Positions 11,377-22,973 of a DNA stretch of 64,000 nt are shown one piece after another (position 1 is the stretch's first letter; each line of letters begins with the position of its first letter). Source of the stretch: Gigaspora margarita. Its lineage: Eukaryota; Glomeromycota; Glomeromycetes; Diversisporales; Gigasporaceae. The position numbers and the translations under genes were made by a program. The stretch is from assembly GCA_009809945.1 (NCBI GenBank), contig WTPW01000309.1, forward strand, positions 264,969-328,968. Reading direction: 5' to 3'. Under the pieces are notes generated by a model. The model saw nothing but the letters and a program-made list of their open reading frames with translations, searched no databases and had not been told where the DNA came from.

Positions 11377-11600
11377 ATGACGCTTTCAAAGCGAAAAAAA
11401 TTTAGAAGGCTTATCAGTTCGAAAAATTACCAATCACTTAGGTGTTAGCAAATCTTCTATAAGTCAGATTTCTCAAGCACTTTTAAAATATGGATATGTT
11501 GAAAAACCTCTGTCGCTTTCAGAACAACCACGTTCACTAAACATGAACGATATAAAATATCTTAGAACGAAAAACTTAACTGGCATTTGTATGAATCACA
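11377..11600 (+). pseudogene. Tc1-like transposase helix-turn-helix relic
   Basis: The reading GLSVRKITNHLGVSKSSIS matches the N-terminal helix-turn-helix of Tc1-type transposases, preceded by MTLSKRKK from the ATG at 11377. The two parts are in different frames across an A-run at 11394-11400, and the catalytic domain is absent. It is a short dead fragment. Confidence 0.55.
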
Positions 11601-12439
11601 ATTTGAAAGACTATACACTGACTTGGATATATATATAACCAAGTATATAGTATTTTATATATATTCAGTATCTTTTTTTAATACGTGTGCCTATTCATGT
11701 AATAGATTTGTTATAATGTCAAAAAAGGTATATTGATTGACAAGAGCAGTTTTTTCCATAAATTTTTGTACAAACCATGCACACCAAACATGTTTTTGAA
11801 TGAAAACTAAAAATATTGACATAATTGTTATAATGATCGTGATATGATACAAAAATAGCTTTCATTTTTATTACTTTTTATATATTATTATTTTTATTAT
11901 ATGAAACATGCTGAAATCAATAACTTAACTAGATCGGCCAAAAAATTATTTGCAGGAATTATGATAATTGTTGTAAATCAGATACTTTAAAACGAGTTGA
12001 TCATCAATAAATTTTACAGGATGGCCAGGTCGAAATACATTGGAGTGCATTGGAATCATAGTCAGCTAGATCGAAATTGATCAATTTTGCCCAAGATCAT
12101 TAAAACTTTTACTATAGTTGCTACCACGAAAAGCCATCAACTTTTAACTATAAATTTTTTTACTTTTATAATTTTTTTAAGGCAAAAAGACCCTTATATG
12201 ATCGACCAATCATTTTGAGATTGGTGATTATATATAAATCTGATAATCATACTAATATTTTTTTTCTACTATAGGTGATTTCTTTTAGGCTTTCGGTTTG
12301 GCATCTTTGGTGTTGTTGAAACGAAATGGACTTTTTAGTAAGTATTATTTTTTCTAATCTTACCTTTTTTTTTAATTTTTTTATCATTTAGATTTTCATA
12401 TATGTCATCATTTTTGGAGTTATAGTTAGAATAGAAGGG
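11601..12439. other. AT-rich spacer
   Basis: I see no gene or clear repeat end. The last ~150 bases shade into the T-rich minisatellite that follows. Confidence 0.5.
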
Positions 12440-13790
12440 GTTCTTTGGGTAAGTTCAGTACTTTTCTTTTTATTTTTTTTTATTTTTTTTTCTTACTAAT
12501 GCTTTCTTCATGTAAATTTTTTGGCAAAATTTTGGTACCTTTATTCAAGTTAAAGAAAAGTCTTTTGATTTTTTTTCTCACAGTCTTACTAATGTTTTTT
12601 TTGTTTAGGTTATTATATGAATCTTTTAGCAAAATTTTGGTAACTTTGTTTAGGTTACTAGAGAAGGTTTTTTTTGTTTTTTTTTTTTCTTTATTATTCT
12701 TACTAACTTTTTCTTTAGGTAATCGTATGAATCTTTTGACAAAATTCTGGTGCCTTCATTCAGGTTAAGGGAAGTCTTTAATGAAATTTGGAGCACTTGC
12801 TGTTTGGGAATAGGATTGTTGAAGCCAAAGAAGTTTTTTTTTCTTAATTATTTTTTTCTTATATGCTTACTAATATTTTCTTGTTTGGGTTATTATGTGA
12901 ATCTTTTAGTAAAATTCTGGTATATTGTTTGGATTACTAGAGAAGTTTTTTTTTCTTTTTTCAATTTTTTTTTCTTTTTATCATTCATTCTTATTAATAT
13001 TTTCTTTAGGTTATTGTATAAATCTTTTAGTAAATTTTGGTACTTTTGTTTAGGTTAAAGAAAAAACTTTCAATGAAATTTGTGGCTCTTGTTATTTGGG
13101 AACTATTGAAGCTAAAGAAGTTTTTTTTTGTTTTTTTTTTATACTTTTACTAACATTTTCTTGTTTGATAAAATTCTGGTACTTTTATTTGGGTTACTAG
13201 AAAAGCTTTTTTTCTTTTCTCAAAATTTTTTTTTATTCTTATTAATATTTTCTTTGGTAATTATGAATCTTTTAGTAAAATTCTAGTGCCTTATTCAAGT
13301 TAAAAAAAGTTTTTTGATAAAATTTGTGGTCTTTGCATTTAAAAATGGAAATTGTTACCCAGAAAAGTTTTTTTTATTTTTTTTCTTATACTCTTACTAA
13401 TATTTTTTTGTTTAGGTAATCATATAAATCTTTTAGTAAAATTCTGGTGCATTCATTCAGATTAGGGGTGTGCCATTTATTACGTAATATTTTTTACTTA
13501 GTAGCTACTCTCATCCATGTATAGTGTGATCACTTTATCTAATTTAGATTGCTTAATATAACATATAGATGTGATCACTACCTTTGACCATGTATCCATG
13601 TAAAAATTATATAATAAATGGCATGCCCCTTACTAAAGTAGTTTTTTTTCTCAACTATTTTTTCTTTTATCATTTGTATTTGTTCTTACTAATGTTTTCT
13701 TTAGGTTATTGTATAAATTTTTTGGTATCTTTGTTTGCAAACAAAATAATTTATACTTTGCATTGGGCTCTTGTAAATTAACAAGTTAGT
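12440..13790. repeat. degenerate T-rich minisatellite, ~100-150 bp units
   Basis: About nine units share the core ATGAATCTTTTAGTAAAATT followed by CTGGTACCTTT, TTTAGGTTA and a long T-tract containing CTTACTAATATTTTCTTTAG. Cores lie near 12510, 12616, 12725, 12896, 13017, 13165, 13264, 13423 and 13710. Spacing and sequence vary, so the array is old. The open frames through it are low-complexity Phe/Leu runs and not genes. Confidence 0.75.
13465..13629. mobile_element. PIF/Harbinger-like MITE with TTA duplication
   Basis: The termini GGGGTGTGCCATTTATTACG and the complement of AATAAATGGCATGCCCC enclose 165 bp. TTA flanks both sides (13462-13464 and 13630-13632). A three-base TTA/TAA duplication with GG-CC ends is the PIF/Harbinger signature. 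It inserted into the minisatellite. Confidence 0.8.
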
Positions 13791-16700
13791 GAAATTTGAA
13801 TGGGTCAGGCCCCAAGAATTAATAGCTAAAATGTTTTTGTCAATTAGATATTTGTTTAGGTTGTTAATTTTTTATTAAGAATACAATATTTTTTTTTAAT
13901 ATATATTAAAACATGATGATTATTTTTTTTTAATATGTATTAAGATCACAATAATTTTTTTTTTGATATGTATTAAGGATGTAATGTTTTTTTTGATATA
14001 TATTAAGGATGCAATAATTTTTTTAAAATAAAAAAACATCGATTATGTAATAAATATATAATTTTTTAACATTTTTTAATTTAATAAACAACTTTTTTAT
14101 TTTTGTATAATTGAATTTTGATTAAAATTTTATTAGCCAATTACAGAATCACTATAGTGACAAGTTATTATAAAATAACACTCTTTTTTAAATAAAATAA
14201 ACTAAAAAATATTTATATATATTTAATAGTTTTTTGATTAAACTATTAAATAAAATTTCTAGTATCTTTTATTTTAAGAAGTTTATATTAATTAAAGTTA
14301 ACATATTTTTGTAAAATAATATAAAGGGGCATTATTTCAAATTTTGATTAAAATTAAGCTTAATTTAGGCTTCTAACCTAGCTTCTAATTTGATTTTGCT
14401 CTGGTTTTTAAACTAGGTAATATCATCTAGAATAAAAGTTAGCAATATTTTAAAATTTTAATATTAGTCAATATTAGTAATATAAATTTGGTTATCAAAA
14501 AATTTTTTAGATATCCCAAAATTTAACATAATGAACAAGTAATAATCATTATAATTAATAAAAAATTTTTAACTTTTTATATCTAAATATGCATTAAATT
14601 ACTTTTTATACTTGTGATTTTTCAAAAACTTACTAGTTATTATATTTAAAAAAAAATAGTATAAACAACTTTCAAGTATCTATATTCTATTAAAATTAAT
14701 TAAAAATAATTTTAGTATTTAAATTTATATAGTGCAAAATAGTATAAATTATACATGAGAATGAAATTATTTCAGGTTCTAAAATCTGAAATTAAAATTT
14801 GAAAATAAAATTGTTTTTGATCTATTTTACTTGAAAGACAAAATTATTTGATATTTTTTTTAAATAGATAAAATTATAAAGAATATATCTATATAAATTT
14901 TATTTGCTCTTCCTTATAAAAATTTTTAATTTTTTCTAATAAAGACAAAATAGATCTTTTCAAAAATTAATTTTGGCGGTATTACTAGTATAAACTAATA
15001 TACTTGTGCCAAATTTTAAAATAAAATCTCAATTCTAATTGGCTAATATAATATTATCAATTGTAATTTGTCAAAAATCACATATGAGTTTCTTTTTTTA
15101 TATATTAAACAAATTTTCAGTTTTATAAAAAATTTAAATCAATATAACTTTTTAAAATTAAAATAAAATAAAAAATCTTTTCTAACCAAATTGTAGCTTA
15201 GATTTAAAGCTACAAATTGGTTAAAAAATTTTGTTAAAAAATTTTTATTTTTATGTTATATCAATTTTTTAAAATCTATATAAAAAGATTTTGGTTTATG
15301 ATGTTTCGCACTATAAGAAATTTAAAATAGTTAAACAAAACCCCAAAAACTTTGATATAACTCAAATATTACTAAAAAAGATTATCATCTAAAGCCAGAT
15401 GCATTTATATAATAGAAAGCCAATCAAATCATAATATTGATTTTTATAGATTAGCCAGACAAAACAAAAACAAACCATATTTAGAAGCATTAATTTTTTG
15501 TTTTTATTAACTTAAGCAGCCATGCTAATACTTTATTAATCTGCTTGTATTTACAGATGCACCTACATAGCCCTAATTAATAATATAAGTTTAGCATCAC
15601 CTAGCCATCTCAACGTTACCTAAGTACTATAGATACCTAAGTACGACCTGCGACACTACTCAAATACCAAATTGGTATAGGAGTAGAAAGCTTATTTAGC
15701 TATTAAAGCCAAAATAAAAAGGTTTTCTCCTTTTTGCGACAAGCTATAAATAACTTCCTATCTTCTTTCTTCCCTTAATGATCCAAAAATAGCTTGTCAA
15801 TATTACTAACTTTCCTTATCCTTCTTTATCTAGTCTCTAGAACAAAAAATATTAAATCTAGGCCCATACGAACAAAATTTATTCTAGAAAAAAAGAAAAT
15901 ATAAAAAGGGGTACTATTACAAAACCTACACGAAATCAACAAAAACAAATATAAAATGAAAATAGACAAAAAAGAAAAGAAAAATAAAATAAAATTGACG
16001 TCGTTTATAAAAACTAAGTTAAAAATTATATAGACTGCATTAAGCATACAGCTTTACCAAAATACTATATTTATATATATAGAAAAAGCGATAAAAAGGT
16101 AACACACTAAAACTAAAACTAAAACTATGCCAGTATCAGGATATGTTATAAGAAATTTCATTTCAGTTTGCTTTTTACGTATTCATATGATATTTATTGG
16201 TTGTTACAGATGAATCCAAAATGCACTCATGACTTGATTCAATTTAGTAGATGCTTTTCCAATTTGGAAGAAGTAAACACTACTGATCTTTTGGAGGTGA
16301 TAAGCCAGATTTCCTATTTTGGCTAAATTTCGAAAATTCAAAAGGCAACGAAAAAATGGCCAGAGATAAGTACCAAATGTAAAGGAGTTGGTAAAAGTTA
16401 TGCTCAGTATAATAACACATCTCAAAACTAAACTCTAGATTAGTGCTCACTATTTCTTTGCTCAATAGTACCAAGCAAGAGGTCTACTAATAGTAAATGA
16501 TAAACTCTAAGCTTGTCAGCAGGTAGTTTATAAACTTTACCTCTAAATGACAAGTGCTGCTTACTGTAAGCTTTATTTGATAGAGCCAATTTACTATTTT
16601 ATATGTTAAATATAAAGTTTCATAGGTTGGTCTTCTTGAAATTTTTGGTATAAGGGATTGTTAAAAAGAGTTGTAATATAATATATAAACTTTTGTTTAG

Positions 16701-17002
16701 AAGCATTAATAAATAATGTTGAAAAACAATTTTATTTATAAAAATAAGTCTAATTCTAATATCTAACTAATGCTTATCTAATTTTAATAAAATAATCAAA
16801 AAATATATAAACAATTTGGCTTTAATAATCCTTTAAAAAAAATATATTGTATAGAAATTCATCAAATATTGCTTTTTTATATAGTAAATTTTTTTAAAAT
16901 TTGCTCTATTTTATATATCTATTTGGCTAAATTATATAACCTTTATAAAATTAGAGGTAGCTACACAGTGTGTAATATAGCACAGAACCAGTACAATTAC
17001 CA
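13791..17002. other. gene-free AT-rich region
   Basis: Apart from the dispersed repeat at 14757-14962, I see nothing I can name. The part from about 15500 to 16560 is more complex in sequence (for example CACCTAGCCATCTCAACG and three CTAAAA steps near 16108) and may be a worn transposon, but no reading frame supports a family. Confidence 0.5.
14757..14962 (+). repeat. dispersed ~210-bp repeat, copy 1
   Basis: This block from GAATGAAATTATTTCAGG to GACAAAATAGATCTTTTC is repeated in opposite orientation at 17818-18033, including the shared AATTATAAAGAA..ATCTATATAAATTTTATTTGC. The function is unknown. Confidence 0.7.
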
Positions 17003-17109
17003 TAAAGTCCCAAATATAAGCAACCCCTAAAAAGTGTTTCAAAGTTATTGAAATTAAACAACACTTCCAAAAAAACTAGTCTTGGGGGTTGCTTATATTC
17101 GGGACTTTA
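17003..17109. mobile_element. short TA-flanked MITE
   Basis: TAAAGTCCCAAATATAAGCA at the left pairs with TGCTTATATTCGGGACTTTA at the right over about 25 bp, with a spacer of about 55 bp. The termini begin at TA, consistent with a Tc1/mariner-type non-autonomous element. Confidence 0.75.
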
Positions 17110-17261
17110 CAGTACTTAACAAGTTCAAAATATAGATTTGTATAAAATAATTTTGTCACTAATTTGTTAAATTTACTCGTTTAATAATTTACTTTTTAAT
17201 TTGTATCACATAGATACTGGTTTATAAAAATAAATAATTAAAGACAACTATTAGTTTGAGT

Positions 17262-17675
17262 AGGACCCCGAATAATCTATGAGAGATTATATTTGAGGAT
17301 TATAGTAAAAATTTTTTCTGTTAGCAGTTCTACTTTGGTATATATTAGCTACATTTCAAACATCAGGTACCAACTTTGGTATCATTACCAATTTTTGAAA
17401 TATAAGCTTTCAAAAAAATTTTTTCGAACCAACGCTCTCTAAAAAAAAAAAAAAAATGATCCTAACACTCACTATTTCCATTACCACTTTTCAAATATAA
17501 CATTTGAAAAAATTACCCTGTTACTATTCTTTCAAATATACTCATTTTGCCCATTACCCATTTTCAAATATAATCTTTTTACCCAATACCTACTTTTCAA
17601 ATATAACCTTTTTAAAAAACAGCCCTCCGTTAACGATTTTTCAAATATGACATTATATAGATTGTTCAGGGTCCT
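17262..17675. mobile_element. hAT-like MITE, GGACCCCGAA family, copy 1
   Basis: The left end AGGACCCCGAATAATCTAT pairs with ATAGATTGTTCAGGGTCCT at the right. The 8-bp sequence GTTTGAGT is present on both sides (17254-17261 and 17676-17683), which is a hAT-type duplication. The interior holds an unstable array built on TTTTCAAATATAAC. Relatives lie at 26904-27082 and 44339-44518. Confidence 0.85.
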
Positions 17676-17817
17676 GTTTGAGTGTTTCAATTATAACATT
17701 TTATTTATTTTTGCCTGATCAGATAACTATTAAGATAGAAAAAAACAGAATTATTCTTTATTAATTACGGATTTAATATCATATATGCTAAAGTATCTAA
17801 ACTAGTCATGCTACTAT

Positions 17818-18033
17818 TTTGAAAAAGATCTATTTTGTTTTTATTAAAAAAATTAAAGATTTTTATAAAAAAAAAGCAAATAAAATTTATATAGATGTGT
17901 TCTTTATAATTTTGTTTATTCAAAAAAAGCATCAAATAATTTCATTTTTTAAGAAATATAATAAAAAACAATTTCAGCTTTAAATTTTAATTTTGGGTTT
18001 AAAACCTAAAATAATTTCATTCTTATATATAAT
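17818..18033 (-). repeat. dispersed ~210-bp repeat, copy 2 (inverted)
   Basis: The complement of the block at 14757-14962, from GAAAAAGATCTATTTTG to AAAATAATTTCATTC. The pair forms an inverted repeat about 2.8 kb apart. Confidence 0.7.
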
Positions 18034-18814
18034 ATAAACTTAAATAGATATTTTTATCTAAACTGCCCATTTAAATTTTATAATAAATTACAAATTCATG
18101 TTTCTAAATTAATGTGTTGAACTTAATTCAAACTAAGCTGTTGGAATATAATAAAGAAGTCATATAAATTAGCAAAAAAAATATGCGTAAACCTCCATAA
18201 GTTTTTATACAAGTGTAAACTTATGAAAACTTACAATTAGTTTGGAGTATTACGCAGGAGTAATAATTATGTAAGTTTACACTATAGTAACTTCAGAGTA
18301 TTACGAAGGTGTAATAATTACAAATATTTACGGCAAAGTAAATTCAAAATATAGTGAAAATATTACGAACAACAAATATTAAATACTAGTAAAAAACTGG
18401 TAAAAACTTGCATAAATCAATGAGATATTTTGATCAATTAACAATAATATTCATATAATCATGCTTTTTGCAAATTTTTTAAATGTTTTATAGGTTTTTG
18501 CAAGTTTTTGCAAGGTTTCGCAATTTATTATAAAATTTTATTTATTTTTTTTTATACATTATATTTTAAATTTTTAATTAATATTATATATTTTTATTAT
18601 ATATTATTATACATTCTTTACAAAAAATAATAAAAAAATAATAAAAAAAAATAAATTCAAAAAAATACAAAACTAAAAAAAACTATCAAAAAAAATAATA
18701 ATATTTTAAATACTTACGTACTTTGTTGCATTTAATTCTATAAAAATACTAGCCTAACACATATATTTTTCTCACTCTGCAATTAGCTATTCTTTTTTTT
18801 CATATTCGCTTATA
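18034..18814. other. AT-rich region with short GTAAGTTTAC repeats
   Basis: Copies of GTAAACTTA/TAAGTTTAC and of GGAGTATTACG..GGAGTAATAATTA recur between 18180 and 18360. The block around 18470-18600 (GTTTTTGCAAGGTTTCGC then TTATTATAAAATTTTA) resembles the complement of 60-190 and of 30760-31090, so a dispersed repeat is present here. Confidence 0.45.
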
Positions 18815-19740
18815 TTCACTACTTCTTGCAAAGTGCTTGAAAAGTTAGAGTTGGTATTCTTGTAAAGTGCCAGAAAAGTCAGTTTGCTTTTTTGCAAAGT
18901 TTCAAAGAAAGTTGGGAATAAATAAAATAAAATAAAATCAAAAAAATAAGTAAAAACAAACAAAAAACAAAACTATAAGCAAACTAAAAAAAATAAACAA
19001 AGCCCCAAATTTCTATTTTATGATATATGAATTTGTGTTTTTGCAATTTAGAAATTATTGAAATCACAGTTTTTACGAAGTGCCAGAATAAATAAAAAAA
19101 TAAAAATTAAAGAAATAAATAAAAAGAAGCTAACAAAAAAATGAAAATGTTAGCAAACTAAATAAAAAAATGAAAACCCAAAACTCTATTTCTCTGAAGT
19201 AGAGTTTATAACAGAAATTGCTAAAATCAAGTTGTATATATTTTTGCAAAGTTCTAAAAAAGTCTTGGTTTGCTTGCAAAGTGTCAAGAAAGCCTAAATT
19301 ATTTTTCTTGCAAAGTGCTGGAATAAAATAAATTAATAAAAAAAAATAAAAAAAAAACAAAAACAAAAACAAAAAGAACAAAAAACATTAAACAAAAAAA
19401 TAAATAAAGCACTAACTAAACCTTTATTTCTTTAAAGAGGTGTTCTCTAAAATTTAGAAATTGTTGATGAAATCGTTGTGTGTTCTTGCAAAGTATCAGA
19501 AAGCTAAGTTGGCTTGCGCAAAGTGTTGAAAAGTTGTTAGATTTTTTGCAAAGTGCAAAAAAATTAGGGTTGGTATATTTGTAAAAATAAAATAAAAAAA
19601 TTAAAAAATAATAAATAAAAGAAAAAAAATGACAAAACAAAACAAAACTAAATGAAATAAAATGAAACCAAAAAAAATCAAAATAAGAATGAAAAAACAA
19701 TATAAAATTAATAGAAGATCTAAATTATAAACAAAAAAAA
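18815..19740. repeat. three ~300-bp degenerate tandem units
   Basis: Each unit combines TTGCAAAGTGCCAGAAAAGT-like words, an AAATAAAATAAA/AAACAAA purine tract and a block near AAAGCCCCAAATTTCTATTT..GAAATTGTTGAAATC. Units run roughly 18820-19070, 19070-19440 and 19440-19740. The Phe-rich open frames on the minus strand are artefacts of the A-tracts. Confidence 0.65.
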
Positions 19741-20049
19741 TAAACAAAGATCTAATCTAATCTTGTACTATGATCATCAAAACATTTTAAAACATTTTGA
19801 AAATATTAGTCAAACGTGCTTTTGGTATGATCTAGGCTACAAATCTACTAATTCAGCTTGGTTTTCCAGTTCTAAAATATTTTGAAAGTATTCGAAATAT
19901 TTCAAAAATGCAAAAATTGGAAAAATGCAAAAATTAAAAAAAATTAGTATAAAATTTTTTTTTCACATTTTGTACTATATATATTTATAATCTATACAAG
20001 ATGATATATCATATGGGCTTAAAAATTTTTTTATCTTCTGATTTTTTTT

Positions 20050-20390
20050 TAATGTAAATTTACGCACTATAAAAAAATCGTAAATTTATAGGAAATTTTT
20101 ACGTAAAGTTACGATTTTTTTATGCACTATAAAAAAATTGTAAATTTATGTAAAATTTTTATGTAAATTTATAATTTTTTTATTGTATATAAGAAAATTG
20201 TAAATTTTATAAAAATTTATATAAATTTACGATTGTTTTACACATATAAGAAAATCATAAATTTACATAAAAATTTTACATAAATTTACAATTTTCTTAT
20301 ATACTGTAAGACTTATATAGTTTTATACTAAATCTTATGTAAGTTTACGATTTTCTTACATACCATAAAAACTTACACAAAATTAGGTAT
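20050..20390. repeat. array of short AT hairpins
   Basis: About four units of roughly 85 bp each contain AAAATCGTAAATTTA and its complement TAAATTTACGATTTT around a TAAAATTTTTA centre, separated by ACTATA or ATATAAG spacers. Each unit can fold on itself. No gene is present. Confidence 0.75.
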
Positions 20391-20526
20391 ATATATTTTT
20401 GCTGATGTAGCTACAGTATAATAAAAATTGTCTATATAAATTATATAAATATATATTATTTCACCAATAATCATTATATCAAAATTTTGTTTATTGACAA
20501 GATCATTTACAAACAATTTTGTTAAA

Positions 20527-20677
20527 GGCCATGTTATTAATCATCTAATTATTTTTTATTAGAGATCTACTTCCTTTCCTCCTTCTTAATATAGATTTGG
20601 TCAGGTTCTTATATATAATTTCAACATTTTTTACCCTCTTTCTTCCTAAAAAAATCATCTGATTTTTGTTATTCCCC
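20527..20677 (+). mobile_element. PIF/Harbinger-like MITE, family C, copy 1
   Basis: It runs from GGCCATGTTATTAATCATCT to TTTTTGTTATTCCCC and is followed by TAA (20678-20680); the left flank reads TTAAA. The termini are partly complementary (ATCACCTGATT type). Two further copies in the window (25115-25260 and 44792-44944) have clean TAA/TTA duplications. Confidence 0.75.
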
Positions 20678-20876
20678 TAATGAAATATGCAAATTGGGAT
20701 AGTAACTATCTGTAAATTAATTGTTAGTGAACTAAATAGTAAAATGTTAGTAAAATAATTGTTTATAAAATGAACTTGCCAATGAATTAATTTTTGATAT
20801 AAACAATTCTATTACAAAACTTGCTTTCTAGTACCTATGGTATATGATTATAGTTGAGTTAGTATTAGAGTTACTA

Positions 20877-21337
20877 CAGTACTGGATAGCAAAAACCATC
20901 TATTTTTTTTAGTACTGTTTAAAGCCTAATAATTTCACAACAAGTAATTATTTTAAAAATCTCTTTTACAAATTTTTTATTTATAATCTAAACTACAAAT
21001 CTGTAAAACAAATTTTTGATATTTTGCTTTTTAAAAAAGTTATAAAGGTTTAAAGTTTAGCAACTTTTATAGTAAAGAAAAAATTTGGCACAGGACAATT
21101 GACCAATCAGATTGATGCTTGATCATATGCTTATAATTTGATTGGTTAATATTATTATTAAAATTACTAAATACAGTATAAAATCCAAAATTTGGCGTTT
21201 ATTATATAAAAAAAATATTTTTATATTTTTAACCAATTATAATTTTGTTATACAAAAATTAGCCAATCAGAATCGTTATAAAATTCTCAAATTTGGTGCC
21301 TTTAAAAAAAATGGATGGTTTTTGCTATTCGGTACTG
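20877..21337. mobile_element. 461-bp TA-flanked MITE
   Basis: CAGTACTGGATAGCAAAAAC at the left matches the complement of GTTTTTGCTATTCGGTACTG at the right, with TA on both sides (20875-20876 and 21338-21339). The Tc1/pogo type is likely. The interior contains paired GATTGGTTAAT-like segments but no transposase. Confidence 0.85.
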
Positions 21338-21774
21338 TATAATTTCAATAAAACATATTTTTATAATTAATAGAGTTTTGTACCTGAATTATGATTTCTA
21401 TTATGAGTTACTATAAAAATTCTGTTAATTGCAAATCTAGTAACTACAATACCATATATGATTAGTGTCTAGTTAGTTTGAATTAGATTATCATGTTTTC
21501 TTTTGTAAAAAAATTCAATTACAAACTTACTTGCTATTCTTATAACTATAGTATTGCATTAGAATTATTATGATTATTACTATAAAAATATTTGCTATAG
21601 CATTTATTTGCCACTTTGATAATTATAATATATGGTTAAAATTGTGTAATTTCTATATAGTTAACATTGAGTTTGTTTAGATTTCTGTAGTAAGCTAATA
21701 ATTCTGCTCAAAACTTTTTATTCTAATGATCACAATATATATGGTTAAGTACTAGAATTATTTTGAATTAGTAA

Positions 21775-22720
21775 GATGGATATGGGTATTATGGTGCAGT
21801 TAAGTATTTTGGCTAATAATACATGATGTATTGATCAGAATTGAATGATTTTGGTACTATTGGATTCATTACATCAAGTCGAATTGAATAGTACCAAAAA
21901 CATTCAATTCTAATCACTAGATCATAAGATATTGTTAATTAAAAATACAAAGTAAAATAATAAATTATAATGCAAGTACCAATTATAGTGCATATACTAT
22001 TTTTTATGATTTATTAAGATCTATTGATCAGAATTAAATGATTTTGATACTATTTGATTTGTCTTATTGAGACGAATCGAATGGTACCACAATCATGTAA
22101 TTTTAACTGATATTTTTTGAAATATTATAATTTAACCAAAATAAGCTACACAAAGCAAAATTTAAAATTAATATAAAATAATAAATATCTCTTGGTAGAA
22201 CAGTTCTTTTTCGATAATTTTACTACTAAAATGTCTGCCTTGAAGAGGCAATTCCAACAAGCCCAAACTTGCTAAAATTAATTACCAGATTATAGGATCG
22301 CTAAGGCTTTTGTATTGTTTTTGATGAAAATTTGATTAGTTAAACTTATCTATTTCATCAAATCAATAATAAAACCTTAACAATCCCATGATCCCATGAT
22401 TGGATTTTAGCGAGTTTGGGTTTGTTGAAATCACCTCTTCAAGGTGAACATTTTGGTGGTAAAAGTATTGAAAACAGACTGTTCTACCAAGAGTTATTCA
22501 TTATTTTATGTTAATTTTAAAATTTGTTTTGTATAGCTTATTTTGATTAAATTATGATATTTTGAGAAGTATCGATCAGAATCACATAATTTTGGTACCA
22601 TTCGATTTATCTCGATGAGATGAGTCGAATAGTGCTAAAATTACATGATTCAAATCAATAGTTCACAAGATATTGCTGTACACTACAATACTTCTATTGC
22701 TATAATACCCATATCTACTT
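21775..22720. repeat. nested palindrome of family A and B hairpins
   Basis: The outer ends AGATGGATATGGGTATTAT and ATAATACCCATATCTACTT are complementary. Inside them lie two family A hairpins on the left (about 21825-21935 and 22005-22125), one on the right (about 22565-22680), and a central family B palindrome (22190-22500) with CTCTTGGTAGAACAG on one arm and CTGTTCTACCAAGAG on the other. The left arm carries one more hairpin than the right. No coding sequence is present. Confidence 0.8.
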
Positions 22721-22734
22721 TAAATATTACTTTA

Positions 22735-22862
22735 ATAGTAATATCTCATGATTCATTGGTTAGAATTCTATGATTTTGGTACCAATCAATTTGTCTCACT
22801 GAGATAAATCAATTGGTACCAAAATAATAGAATTCTAATTAGTAGATTATAAGATATTGTAG
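22735..22862. repeat. family A hairpin
   Basis: AATATCTCATGATTCATTGG pairs with the AGTAGATTATAAGATATT side, the stem contains AGAATTCTATGATTTTGGTA and its partner, and the centre is TTTGTCTCACTGAGATAAA. Confidence 0.8.
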
Positions 22863-22973
22863 TGCGTCATAATTGGTAGTGTGCTATAATAGGACTCCGA
22901 GCTATACAAAGATGGATAACAATTTGCTTTTGCTTATTTTTAACTATTTTTGTATAGATCTTTTCTATATTTA

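Noticed and set aside
12445-13781. Phe/Leu-rich frames resembling membrane proteins
   Set aside because: They come from T-rich minisatellite units and shift frame between units.
15826-16474. Three minus-strand frames
   Set aside because: Low complexity, no motif, no splice pattern.
19130-19700. Hydrophobic minus-strand frames
   Set aside because: Artefacts of A-rich tandem repeats.
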